Shown here piece by piece: positions 24,067-35,495 of a stretch of 64,000 bases of DNA. Position numbers and translations under genes: made by a program. The stretch is taken from the NCBI GenBank assembly GCA_004794785.1, contig SJOL01007141.1, positions 523,700 to 587,699 on the forward strand. The letters run 5' to 3'. Positions within the stretch are counted from its first letter, which is position 1, and the number at the start of each line of letters is the position of its first letter. The DNA is from Opisthorchis felineus. Taxonomy: Eukaryota; Platyhelminthes; Trematoda; Opisthorchiida; Opisthorchiidae. The notes below the pieces were generated by a model. The model did not search any database and was not told the DNA's origin. It saw only the letters and a list, made by a program, of their open reading frames with translations.

Positions 24067-24204
24067 GAGAAAGTTTTCTTTTAAACGATAGTTACCATTA
24101 TGCATTTTATTGACATCTACCAACGTCAACGTAGTCGCTGGTGGTCAGTAAGATAATGGTTGACATAACTGTCTACAAGACTGTCTACAAGGATCTTCGT
24201 CAAC

Positions 24205-24617
24205 CAAATACCTGTCAGGTTAAGTCACAGCGGAAACTTGCGGTGGACTTTGAAGAAGAATATCATAAATGATGGATTCAGCTGGGATTCAGGTAAGTCT
24301 CTAATGGAAGCACAAATTGGTGTGCAAATGCGTCTATTTGATGAACCAGTCAAGCTCTCCTTAGTGGTGTGCGTTGAATTTCAGCGAGAAAAACTGAGTA
24401 AAAACTTGCTTGGAATTAGTTTTGGTGCAAATCTTGCCAAATTGAACCAAAGCCGACTGATCCAAATAGATCATTCTGCGTCCCTCATTCTTGGGCTCAT
24501 CTAAGCTGAACTGTTTTGCTTGACCCTAAGACTGACAACTAGTAAGAGGAAGGCAATTTGGTCTCAAGTAGAACACAAGGTTGACGGAACCTCGGGGACT
24601 GCGCCTAACTGATAAGT
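24205..24617. repeat. Degenerate family A fragments
   Basis: 24250-24345 (plus) carries the family A stretch around GATTCAGCTGGGATTCAGGT and GTGTGCAAATGCG. 24490-24510 looks like a minus-strand piece of the ribozyme region, and 24555-24617 (plus) has CTCGGGGACTGCGCC followed by CTGATAA, where the copy stops. Eroded; no complete core. Confidence 0.45.
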
Positions 24618-27600
24618 CAATATTACGTTTTAACCGCGGAATCCGTAGAAGTTTCCGCGAAAGCCTTCATCCAGGATAAGAGCAAACAGTTGGCCGAGAA
24701 GGTTGAAGGCCAAATGGTTACCTGCCGCGAACATTTTGCTGAATTTATTGCAACTGTCCGTCTTTTGTCAACTACCTTCCCTTCTAGTTTGAGACCTTGT
24801 TTTGCAGATCGGTGATCGCGGCTTGAGCTGTTCCGCAGGCAAACCCTCCAGTTCCACAGTCCTTTCAATTTACAGCTGATTCTTGATTCCCGAGAATCAT
24901 TCCAGCGCAGCCAACTCAGCTACATATTTTTTCATTGCATTTTGGGGCGGGCGTGAAGTATAGGCCACTTTGACTTCTCTCGCAGTTGTGTTAAAAAGTG
25001 GTGCTTCTCTACCGCCAGATGTTCCTCCAGACTGTTGTGCATTTCGCTGACTGGTCTGTCATCGATTGGTTGGAGATTTTGGGTTGTTGGTCTGTAAACT
25101 CTCCCAGTTCGGCAAACAATTCTTCGCGATGATGGCTATCTAGTTATGCCTTCAGCTACTCATTGTTCTTATTAGTTTATTTTTCCGCAGGTGCTGCATC
25201 TCAGCCCTTACTTTCCTAAGTTGCTTTCAAATCTCTCTGTTCATTGTAAGATCTTATTGAGGTCCAAATTCTCTTCTTGGGCCAGCGTGATGTCGATCAG
25301 TCATTCTTACCAGATAAATCTGAACTACGTTCTTATTTCAATTTAGTTGTAACAGCAGCAACTACCCGGCTGTGTGTTTGTACTCAGATCAACTGGCTTA
25401 GTACTCAGTCATACACTAACTATGCGCTACTCCCGCCGGATTATCCTCTTCGCTGGGCTTTGTGGCCCAAGTAAACCCTAATAAACGAAATGCCACCCGC
25501 CGTGGACCGTTACGCCAATAGAGCCAAACTATCATGACAGGGTGAGAACATGCACATTGACTTCTGATGTTGAACATCTGTCTCTATGCGGATTTCGTCT
25601 GCTGCTATCCGGCGAAGGACTCTGTGCTAATTTCTTGCAGAGGTTATGACATCTTGCACTTTCTGATTGTGTGTGTGAACATAAAGCTTCCAGCGCTAAC
25701 AAACCGGATCGACATTTTGATCACCGTGGGTGGTCATGTTCATAAGTGGAATGAAAACGGTGAACAAAAAGAATGAAGCAAGTACCGTTACAGATAACCT
25801 AAAAAGATGTTAGTTAATTGGTTCCTGGTACGTACTGTTTGAACATGAAGTCAACATATCAACCGATTATTCCGGGGGCAGTCAGATCAACCTTGATTTT
25901 CGATAGCCTCGCTCAGTTTGAAAAGCGTTTGGGTGATGTTTAATTTGGCGGCCAGAGGAATTGGCTTTCTGTCGCTCCCATTGCCCTCCAAACTTTATGA
26001 GACAAGACGCCAAATTTCCTAAGGCCTGGTGTACCGGTGGTTGGTATTCACTAAAATGTCGTCATCGGACTCAACTATGTTCCTGGACACCTGTTCGGCG
26101 GTCCGCGATTTTATCAACAGACAGTGGTTGGAGCGTTTGCTGTTAGCTTTCACAGTCCAGAGCTGTATCGGATTGCCGAAATAATGCTCTCCGAATCGGT
26201 CAAATTTTCGGCCGCGCATCCGCGATTATGTGTTGTTCTACATCTGCTAGTTATCGAAGAGTTTTGGAATGGTTGATATTGCCATTGTAATACACATCCA
26301 TCGACCTGCACTTTTTCATTCTTTCTCGAATGTTTGTTACCTCACTGTACCTCTATCAGAATTTCAGGTCATCCTCGATTTATTGTGGTGGTTCAGCGGG
26401 CTTCAGAACCAGCAGCAGTAATTCATCGGTCTACACCAGCTGGAATTCAGTTTCTCGCTGAAAACGACTATGCTACGACAAACCCAGATAAATATATTTC
26501 CAAAAGGTATGTAGTTTAAGCTGCGCTCAAACCAGCTGGACGAACCACGGCACAAGCCGTAGAAAAACAAAGCGTGTTTAGAGAGTGACGGCGGAGAAAC
26601 AGCGCCGTGAAAAGGAGCTGACAGTCCTTGCTTACTTAAACAAAACGAGTAGTCGTCGACGGAGGTCAACCGTTTTAAAGGAACCCAACACTGGGCAAAC
26701 TTTTGAGTGCTTTTGAGACGAAAAAGCTAGCCCAGTTAGGCCTCGAGGTAAACCACGAAGAAATGGCGCCTAATTTGAATGACAACAAGGATGCAGAAGG
26801 AACCACATGAAGAGCAGACAACATGAAAATGCTGATTGTTGAGATGACCATAGTCGGCCGGTGCAATGTCTCTCTTCAGAGCTGATCGTTCATCATCAAT
26901 CCGTCCAGGACATATCCACATTAGGCAATCTGATCGTTTGCCTGTTGCGACCGAATCCCGAAGCTTAGGGACAAGAGAGCCTTGAACCATTTATCTTGGC
27001 AGAAAAAAAGGTACGATATATCTAACAGTCTGTGTAGTAGCTTCAGCAGGCATGCTATAAAATAACTAACATACATTTTGAATGCCTTGCATATAGCCCG
27101 AATTTTGCAGAACAGCTAACCTCTGCGGCGTTCGATGACAGCAAGCATCCAGCTGCGTTTACAGCCACAAAGTTTGAGTACACCGACCTTGTCGATTAGA
27201 TGGCACAACGTTCAGGCAATGTCTTTCGTGAGTGTAAATACTGAATGACCGGAATGTCTTCGTTCCAGAATCAGAAAAGGCATCTTTTTGTTGATTGAAT
27301 TTAGTCACACTAGATGTGATGGAATGCTACATCACATTCCAATTCCAACGTTTTTTTCTCACCTTCCTTTTGTCACCATTTTCCTGTATTCTTCTCATAT
27401 GACTATTAAAAAAGAACGTCTGAACTCGGTGGAGGTCCATGTGTCAGATTCGCATCATCCTTTTCTAAGCTTAATTGACAAAATCTTCATTAGTTGATCA
27501 GCAGGCTCATACTATATTCTGCTGGCATCTGTCGAGATCTACTGCAGCTAGCCCACCGAAATCGCACCCTGCCTCGTAATAAACCAAGTGACTAGGTGAC

Positions 27601-28729
27601 CAACTCTTCCAGTTTAACTAGCCACTTTTTGCGACCAGTTGCTCTTAGATCAATCCGAATAATTCAGATTATTCGTTAACGTCGGTCATATCCTATACTT
27701 TTTTTATATACGGTAAAATCAATGTGGAGAGATTTCGTCCCAAATGTTCTTACCTGGAGCCACATTTGAGAGCAAATACTCTCGTTATTGAGGTGATAGC
27801 GACATGTTGGATTTACATGTCTGGTTGCGCAGCCCACGTACCCGAACCAGCCCGAACTGAAGTTCGATACAATCAGGCTTTATCAACTTGTTTCATTTTG
27901 ATGCCTTTCTAAGTTCCATTCACACCAACTAGATAAAGAGTGAAGCGAAGTCCACATAGACGTTCATATAGGTACGGTGTGATGAACATGACCGATGCTC
28001 TATTCATTATTCTCTTGTTTTAATATTCCAAATGCTATACACACATGCAAATTTGAACACATACGTGCTACTTGTTACGCCGTGCTGAATTCCGCATTTC
28101 TAGTTCGTTTGGTCATACCCATATACGTGCTGAACTCAATTACTACATGCGAGTAAATTTTACCACATTTCTCATTCCTCGTGATTTGGTTTTTCCACTA
28201 ACTTGACTTCATTCTACTTTTCTTATAGATTATTTAAGTCTGCCCTGTCGCCCTACCCCTAAATTCCCCGCAAAGGGATTGCTCGCATATTACTGGGAGC
28301 TGACTCTTTTAATTAGGTCTAATTAGTCATCTTGCGGCTGGCTCCCAGTGAATTAGAGCTGCAGTGGGATCATGGTTTAGTCATTTGCTTGCACGTATCC
28401 AAACCGCTTATCTGTGTAGCAACATCATGGTGTCACGGTTGCTTTCAAAAGCCCGGTTAAAGTTCGTGTAAGCCCCAGTCACCCATAGAATGTCTATGAG
28501 ATGTAATGCTGGCGAAACTACGCAAAACACAGATGACCACATATTCACTTGATTCCATTCACCAGTTGAGTAATCTGCGTCAGTTCCACGCGTCAAATGG
28601 TCCATACTTCCAGTAGAAGAGCAGATTAACAAGCCTACTCGTAATAAATTGGCAATGATCGGGATGTTATTACTGGATTGCCCTATTTTTGTCATTGTTC
28701 CATTTCTGACAGAGCCGAAGCATTAAAAC
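24618..28729. other. No recognised gene
   Basis: About 4 kb of short ORFs (all under 90 codons) in all frames without recognisable domains or mobile-element blocks. Confidence 0.45.
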
Positions 28730-28741
28730 GAGTTCAAATGG
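28730..28741. repeat. Target-site duplication, left copy
   Basis: GAGTTCAAATGG, identical to 29066-29077 and directly bracketing the family A insertion 28742-29065. Confidence 0.85.
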
Positions 28742-29065
28742 ATGTAATACACTACTCATAAGGTTGCTGAAAATTCTTCGACAGCCCACGATCGGTTTCG
28801 CCCTTCTTGGGGCTCATCAGGTAGGCGCAGTCCCCGAGTTTCCTTCAAACCTATGTTCCACTTGAACCCAAATTGCACGAAATTAGCAAAATACACTCAT
28901 TTGCAAAATAATTTGGTTTTGCGAAGGACTCACCTGGAACCCAGCTGAATCCCACGTTTTTTTATGTTTCTAAGCGACTGAATATGCTGCACCAGGCCAC
29001 CTCAGCCGGATTCCATGTGAGTCTCTCGCAAAACCAAATTTGTTTGCAAATGAGTGTATTTCGCT
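28742..29065 (-). mobile_element. Hammerhead repeat family A, copy A2: complete 324-bp insertion
   Basis: The ends are fixed by a perfect 12-bp target-site duplication. From left to about 29010 the element reads on the minus strand. It starts at its 3' end (TTTTCAGCAACCTTATGAGTAG in reverse), then the ribozyme, CTCGGGGACTGCG, the AATTTCGTGCAATTTGGG block, GCAAATGAGTGTATTTTGC and the hairpin region (TGGAACCCAGCTGAATC on plus). At about 29011 the sequence flips to plus and repeats the hairpin region and the GCAAATGAGTGTATTTCGCT block before ending. A short duplicated target site with an inverted partial second copy fits the messy integration typical of Penelope-like elements; which enzyme moved it is inference. 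Low divergence and the perfect TSD suggest a fairly recent insertion. Confidence 0.85.
28780..28832 (-). ncRNA. Type I hammerhead ribozyme (family A, copy A2), best-formed in the window
   Basis: Minus strand. CUGAUGA is at 28820-28814. Stem II is GCCC-CAAGAA-GGGC (4 bp) and GAAA is at 28799-28796. The minimal stem III reads CCGA where the family has CCGG, and the predicted cleavage follows UC at 28790. Stem I pairs GACUGCGCCUAC (28832-28821) with GUGGGCUGUC (28789-28780): C:G and A:U next to the core, a bulged U, CC:GG, a bulged G, CG:CG, a U-U mismatch and GAC:GUC. That makes nine Watson-Crick pairs. All core nucleotides are present. Activity would need the one weak stem III position to be tolerated or two molecules to pair. 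Confidence 0.8.
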
Positions 29066-29077
29066 GAGTTCAAATGG
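29066..29077. repeat. Target-site duplication, right copy
   Basis: GAGTTCAAATGG, identical to 28730-28741. Confidence 0.85.
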
Positions 29078-29597
29078 TGTTATCGTAGTCTGGTGAACGG
29101 AACATTGAGAACTGGCATTCACGTGTCGATCATCTTAGGGTAGACGACATCGTTGTCATCCCGGTTCTTGTTATTACAACGTTTTTTGCGCATCGACCGG
29201 TGAGTTTGTGGCCTGACGCTAGCAACGTCTATTTCTGCCGTTAACTGCGTGAATCTGGCAAGCATCTGCATCCGCAGGACAAGCAGCAAGTGGCTGGTTG
29301 TTGAATATCGGCCACTAATTAAGGTGGTGAAGTAATATGATCACCCGTGCGTTAATGGCTGATGGTTTTCGATGTACCAGTCAGCAACTTTCATCAACGT
29401 TTGGGTGCTATGAAGAGAGCTTCGCCTGAATAATGTGGACATCTTTTGAGAGTATTGAGCAGTCTCTGACAGCACAGATTGAATCCATCTATTTCACATA
29501 TCTTTTCAGCCGTTTACATACAGTCAGACCCGGGGTTAGAGTAGAAAAATGGGTTGATAATCTAACGGACGAACGGACAGTGAACGCGAAGAATGAG

Positions 29598-29842
29598 GGA
29601 TTTTCTCCAAGTACTCAACTAAATCCAGCTAAACCATGGTAAATGAGAGCTTTAGTTGGATTCGGTTCAGTGTCCCGTTAAAATAAACTTAGTGTGCAAA
29701 TGAGATTATTTGCCGAAATCCGTCCAATTTGGATTCAAGCAGGACATAAGGGACTGCGCACATTTGGTAAGTCCCAAGAAGGACGAAACCTTCGTTGGCT
29801 GTGAAATTGTTTTCAGCAACCTTATGAGTAGTGTGTTGTCGT
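29598..29842 (+). repeat. Hammerhead repeat family A, copy A3, degenerate
   Basis: Plus strand. Recognisable blocks in family order: TTTAGTTGGATTCGGTTCAG, TGTGCAAATGAG, CAATTTGGATTCAAGCAGGA, GGGACTGCGC, AAGAAGGACGAAACC and TTTTCAGCAACCTTATGAGT. The first core box is destroyed (TTGGTAAG in place of CTGATGAG), so the ribozyme is dead although the CGAAAC box survives. The ORF 29710-29970 crosses it and is not a gene. Confidence 0.65.
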
Positions 29843-31679
29843 CTAGAAGGGCGTTTTGCTTCTTCGACGTGCAAATGATAAGAATCAAAGATGGCTCACC
29901 CATGAGAAAGGCATCTCATAATCCACCCTGGACGAAAAAGCACCTCAACTTCAACAGCTGTGTCCAATGAAGTATAAACGAGATAAGGTACAAGTTTTTT
30001 CCACCACAACCAGAAAATTTTACTCCGATGAGAATTGAGAATGAGATGTTGAAAACATCCACACTGATTCGGCATCTGACGATATTCTTAATCATGTGTC
30101 TCTAACCACCAAATCCTATTCTATTATGCTGCTATAACCTTGATTCTGATCGTATTTAAACAGTTGACAAGATAAGCGAAACAGTTGAATTCAACTCATA
30201 AAAGGAACCGGGTATATAAAGTGAATATGTTGAATCCACTGGATTTTCTACGGCTTTCTCCAGCCTTTTGGCGCGACTGCGATAATCTTGGATTTGTACT
30301 TGACGAGATGGTTCAAAGTCGGTGACTATACCATAGCGCTAGTGTCATCCGCATACATTGGGTCGGCCCTCAGTATAAGTCATAAGGGTGTAGGGATCGA
30401 TACCGTAGTTGGCTTTGCATTAACTCCGATAACAAATCCAAATAATCGATTAGTTGAAGCCAATGCCTTCATCTGTCTCGTCTCAGTTTGCTGAAGCTCA
30501 GTTTGCATGGAGTCGGAAATTGCCCACATTAGTTAAGGAAACGAATGCTTTACATTTGTCGACACGTCCCTGGTAGATTTTCATTGGTGCGTTGATGCTC
30601 GTCATATCTTGTGTGTGATCAGCTGATGTCCCAACTCACCAGTGTGACTTGAGAATGCCAAACAGTCGCCCCTAGATGTCTTGGCCACAAACGTGCCATT
30701 TGTTCCACCAATTTGCTTTGTGTTGGTTGCGTTGTACTTGTCGGCAACCAGCTAGCAATGAACGCAGGGATCTATGGTTTGTTAGCGAGGATTGTTGAGA
30801 ATCAGTAATGGTACAAAAATAAATGTGCCAACAAATTCATGAAAGCTTCTCGAAACTGAGGGAAATCTGATCGTTATTTTCAAAGAAAATATGGAAATTC
30901 CTTTGTTTCGAATCAAAGGCCAAGTTACATTGGAATCAAGATTGAATGATCAGTATCCCTGCCTTTTTTTTGTTGCATCGTTTCCCTAAAAACAGTTGCT
31001 CCAACTTCATCTGACCACACAACAGTGGGATCATATTTCGGTCACCCTGAGTGTAACAATATTTGCAACCCTCTCAGTGTATGAGCATGCCTCAAAAGCT
31101 TTCAACCGCGGACCAAGATGGTTTTGAATCGCTAGCCACAAGTCCCCACTTTGGTCACTTGGGTAGGTCGTATGGACCAAACACCGGAGTGAAACCTATT
31201 CATAGGACAGGCCAAAAGTCATGTGATGAGCACCCAGTGTGGTAATTGATTTTTATAACCGCAAACGTGCGTACCAATCGATAAAGAGATAAAAGCAGTG
31301 ATACGTTTTGGCTGAAAGTAACGTTTATCTTGTACAACAAACACGGTCAGACTGATCAGATAGGGATAGCCCAGCCTATTTATAAGGCCGAGATTAACCA
31401 GCTAATCACCAAGTGCGTACTGTGGTTGGCGAGCCTGTAAGCTATTGATGATCGATATTGTACCATCCGAAAAGGCCTTGCCAAAAAAACATTTCTCCAT
31501 GTCAACCATCACCGACCATAGTTTCAGTACCTTCGTATTGATGAAAGCGCTGTTGGAAGTTGAAATTTTCCCACTGCTTCGTATCGGAACGATTATTGCG
31601 GTGGATATGAGGATAGCTCCTAAAGCAGTCACGTCACGCTGGCTTTGTTTGGTTTGGTTACCAAAGCCCATTGCCGAAA
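29843..31679. other. No recognised gene
   Basis: Short ORFs only (for example 31445-31744 plus, 99 codons, no domain recognised). Confidence 0.45.
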
Positions 31680-31825
31680 GGTTGTGTCCCTACTATTGGC
31701 CGGGAGGTCACGGGTCTGAGACTTCCTGGAGTTTCGTGAGATAATCAATGCTCATGATTCCCAGTAGGGAAGGAACAGTCAATCTGTACTTCTTGGCTTT
31801 CCAGTATAGATTGGGCGAGTTTCAG
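31680..31825 (+). repeat. Hammerhead repeat family B, copy B1, degenerate
   Basis: Plus strand. GGCCGGGAGGTCACGGG, GGAGTTTCGTGAGAT and CTCATGATTCCCAGTAGGG are present. Both ribozyme boxes are mutated (CTCATGA; GGAAC for CGAAAC). No 3' family tail beyond about 31825. Confidence 0.6.
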
Positions 31826-34800
31826 CTTTTGATGGATATTAGTTACGAAAATATAAGGAAATGTCTCGTACATTCTAGCTGAGTAGTCTGGACAACGTAG
31901 ACTTCTTAGGCTCAACAAAATTTTGAATACCTTACATTCTATACTTCAAGCACACGAATGAGTTGTTGCCAATAGAATTCTTATCACTGCATAAAATAAC
32001 CCACGTGACGCGAGTTTGGTTCGCCAATGTGGTCTCGTCGGCTGAAGTTGAAACTGTCTACCACATTCGCAACCTCCCTGAAAACTGGATTGGGTCACGG
32101 TAGTAGAAAGAATCCCCAACCGGCTGAACTTTATATGGCAAACAGTGTCAGCCACGCAGCAAGTCAAATGTTGGTTCTACAGACCACACCTCACATGAGA
32201 GTAGCATGGTGTAACAACCCACGTCACAACGTTATTCAGATTCCTTTCAATAATCGTGCTTTTACTTCTCACGTGTTACATATAAAAACAGGAAGCGTTT
32301 GCACCGTCTACTTTGCAATAAACGATAATGAGCTAGAAAGTTTGAGAACCACCGAAAGTACATCATATTCCCAGAATTCCGCCATGGATAGAACGAACTC
32401 GTTAAGTGGCTGTTTTCCGAACTTTGCTTAGCTTCCCGTACCTGGTTCCAATTTTTTGGATTCAAGTTACCGCATTTCATTAGTCTACGAGTACCAAATT
32501 TTGGATGATGGAAAATGCTACCGTGCCCCGGCGACGCATAGCCTGTCTTTGGATGGGCCTCTTTTGGACGGCTAAGTGTAACACTTCAGGTCTGTGTGCC
32601 CGCAAGCCATGTTTGAAAAACCTGAACTATTGTGAACATATTTGCGTGCACTTCGGTAAAGCATGTCTGCTTGATCCAATAAAGTCGCAACATCAAAAAC
32701 ACAAAAGATGCCTTCCGTTCTTTGTTGTTGGCTGTGTATATTGCTTCTCGGGGACATCTACGGTCTTGAAACAAACTTTCCTCCACTATCCCCCCACGTC
32801 GGCTTTCAAATCATCCTTGACTCTTATCTCTTAAATGAGGATGTCAAGATTCTTTTCACGCCACAGTTTACACTGGACACTGGCCGTGGGCCTCTCCAAG
32901 ATATGCTAACCCCGTCATTGCACGTTATTTGGTCTCAGGAAGTTTCTTTCTCGGCTTTTCTTGGTCAGTAATCATTGTCTTCTACCTCGCCCTTAGGCGG
33001 TAGATATACTTGTGATGCGTGTATCTGAACCTTGTTTCCAAAGTGTGAAATCCTTTTATCAAATGCGTCTAACGTTTCCCCCTTCATGCCCACCTATACT
33101 GTCCATGTCTTTACGTTTGGATTTGAGCTTTTATGCTCAGCCGATACCCTGCCCCCATTCGTATAGGCCGGCTTACTGTCTAAGCTCTGGTTAACGTCTG
33201 GTGCTGTCTTTCCAAGGTTTAACAAACGTGGGTAATGGTTTCTCACTCTTTTGAGCCAAGTGCATCCGCTAATCATGCAACAGTGTACACACACAATCAC
33301 CTTGATGCGTAATGGATGCGTAGCGGTCACTCACTAGATCACGCGTCACAAACACTCAAATCACTTAACAATTCCTGTCCCGCTTGCAACCTTAGCCGAC
33401 AACATGTACACTACAATTTCCCATCCATGTTTGTTTACGCGGCTACCACCTGCGTCATGTTTGTGCAATTATCAAACACGAATAGACATCCCCCTCTTCA
33501 CACTGTACACAATAAATATGCATGCAACTCGGCCACAAAACACACTCGAGCGCACAGGACAGGAAGTCAGCCGAGCTCCACAAGTCTCCACGGACAACTA
33601 TGGAACACGTGTAGCAGCTATACTGCAGAGAAGACACGTCCCGCGCCCGCAACTTCACTCAGGAACTCTCATCAGTTGTCCTCAAACGATAAATCACTTT
33701 TTGGCTTATTCCCTTTTTGCATTGTATTTATTTTTATCAAGTGCACATAACTTTTGTAATCACCATTGTGGTAAAACAGATATGTGTTAGTGGTTGTCAC
33801 CTTCTGATAATCAACCTAATTACGTTACAACCAGATCACTAACAGATGCAACCTTTGATTCCACAGCCCATTTATAGTATACCTCTGGTGGGCATTGTAG
33901 TCCGCGCTGATGCTCCGCCGTTGTTTGGCTACGGTAAGCAGACCATGGAACCCTCCATTCTTACCACCCCACTGGTAAATTCTAATCCATTTGGCTCAGC
34001 CCTGCCTGTTTCAGCGTCCGTTTGCGGTTTGCTTGTCCCACCTGACCGGGCTGTTTTACTGGCCTGGTTTTCCACCGACCAAATAAAATTGCCGGCTGCT
34101 GGATTTCTTTGTTGATGTACAAGCCACAGTTATGAATGCTTAGTGGATCTGGCAGATTTGGTAGCATGTACCAGGGACAAAAACCTAGTGTGTTGTTCGG
34201 GTAGGACGAGCAGAGGGGTCACCCTGTTATGTTGCACCACTGTGCGCTGGTATACCGCCTGCTCCTCCGGTGCTTTGCCCATCGCCGGTGGTTCTGAATT
34301 GGACTTCTATTTCAGGAAACTCACAGAAGAGCACCGTAGTCTGTAACCGCTGTTGTCATGGGCCTGGGGATGCTGTGAGATGCAGGTCAAAGATGACTAA
34401 TTTCCGGTATGTTCTAAATGAATGAAGTGGCCTGGAGATACTACTGCGGATTTCCCGGCTTATTTCGGCGTGGCAACCTCAAGCCATCTCCTTAGTTGGG
34501 CTCACTTTGAAGTAAAAGTTCGTCTTGTCTTGAGTTTCCAGGAAATGTTTACCTACAAAAAACGTATAAAGACCTTCCAAGCCCCTCTAATACCGGTATT
34601 CACTACCAGCGCCTATGAGCATTCTTAGCCGTGTACCTTTGCTTGTTTGGAGCTGACAGCAGTGACTCGATCACTGAGGACCTATAAAGTTACCCTCAGT
34701 TCCCCTTCTGCTTGATGTGGAAACTCCCAGCTGTCCTGCAGTTCTTGTTATCTATCTCCAAAATTCTGCCTTCCTCATTTCCTATCAGTCTGATGCCCCT

Positions 34801-35449
34801 TCTCGTACTAACTGCCCCTCTGCACAAAGAAGCTTCTCCAATGGGACACTGTACGAACGCTAGCAATTGCTGCCATTACCTGACTGACAACCTGTGGCAG
34901 TGCCTACCAGGTGAACCCATGGCTAGACTTCTTGACCCGGCACAGAACTGACTGACACTCAACCTTGGCAAAATGATGAGCCTAGCCTTTCGCTTTGGCT
35001 TGGTGCCCACAAGTTGAATGGAGCCAGGTGGGAACCACGAGGTGCTCCTTCTACCACCACTGCTAACCTTTTGCGTCACCACAGGTACGTTGTAGCGGCT
35101 CCAATTTGTCTAACTAACTTTTCAACCACCTAGATTAGTTTGATCAGTAAAACTGCACTTAACATTTCCCATCAGTTTTGTTTACGCCGATGTCACCCGT
35201 ATTACATGCCATGCGTACGACCTTGGCCCACATCAGGTCAAGTTGTCTTTGTGCAATTATCAAGTGGGAATGGCCCTATGTGATTTTCCACAGTGTTTTC
35301 ACATTACGTACAACAAATACACCGGGCTTGATTTGGTCTGTGTAAACGTGTCGGCTGCAAACCAAAACTCACGGAATCGGCCTGAAGTGGTCTTAATTGG
35401 GAGGTTGGTCTCTCTTGGGAAGGAGTATACCGAGGGCAAATACTGTACG

Positions 35450-35451
<2 letters not shown>
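31826..35451. other. No recognised gene; possible low-copy repeat
   Basis: ORFs 32027-32431, 33316-33750 and others lack known domains. Parts of 33405-33480 resemble 35155-35275 in the same order (TTTCCCATC, TTTGTTTACGC, TTTGTGCAATTATCAA), suggesting two copies of an old repeat. 32708-32971 opens with a hydrophobic stretch like a signal peptide but has nothing else to support it. Confidence 0.35.

Positions 35452-35492
<41 letters not shown>
35452..35492. repeat. (AT)n microsatellite, about 20 units
   Basis: An uninterrupted alternation of A and T over 41 bp. Confidence 0.97.

Positions 35493-35495
<3 letters not shown>

Noticed and set aside
32708..32971. Small secreted protein (signal-peptide-like start)
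   Set aside because: Only a hydrophobic N-terminus; no homology, splice context or repeat evidence. Overlapped by other ORFs of equal quality.
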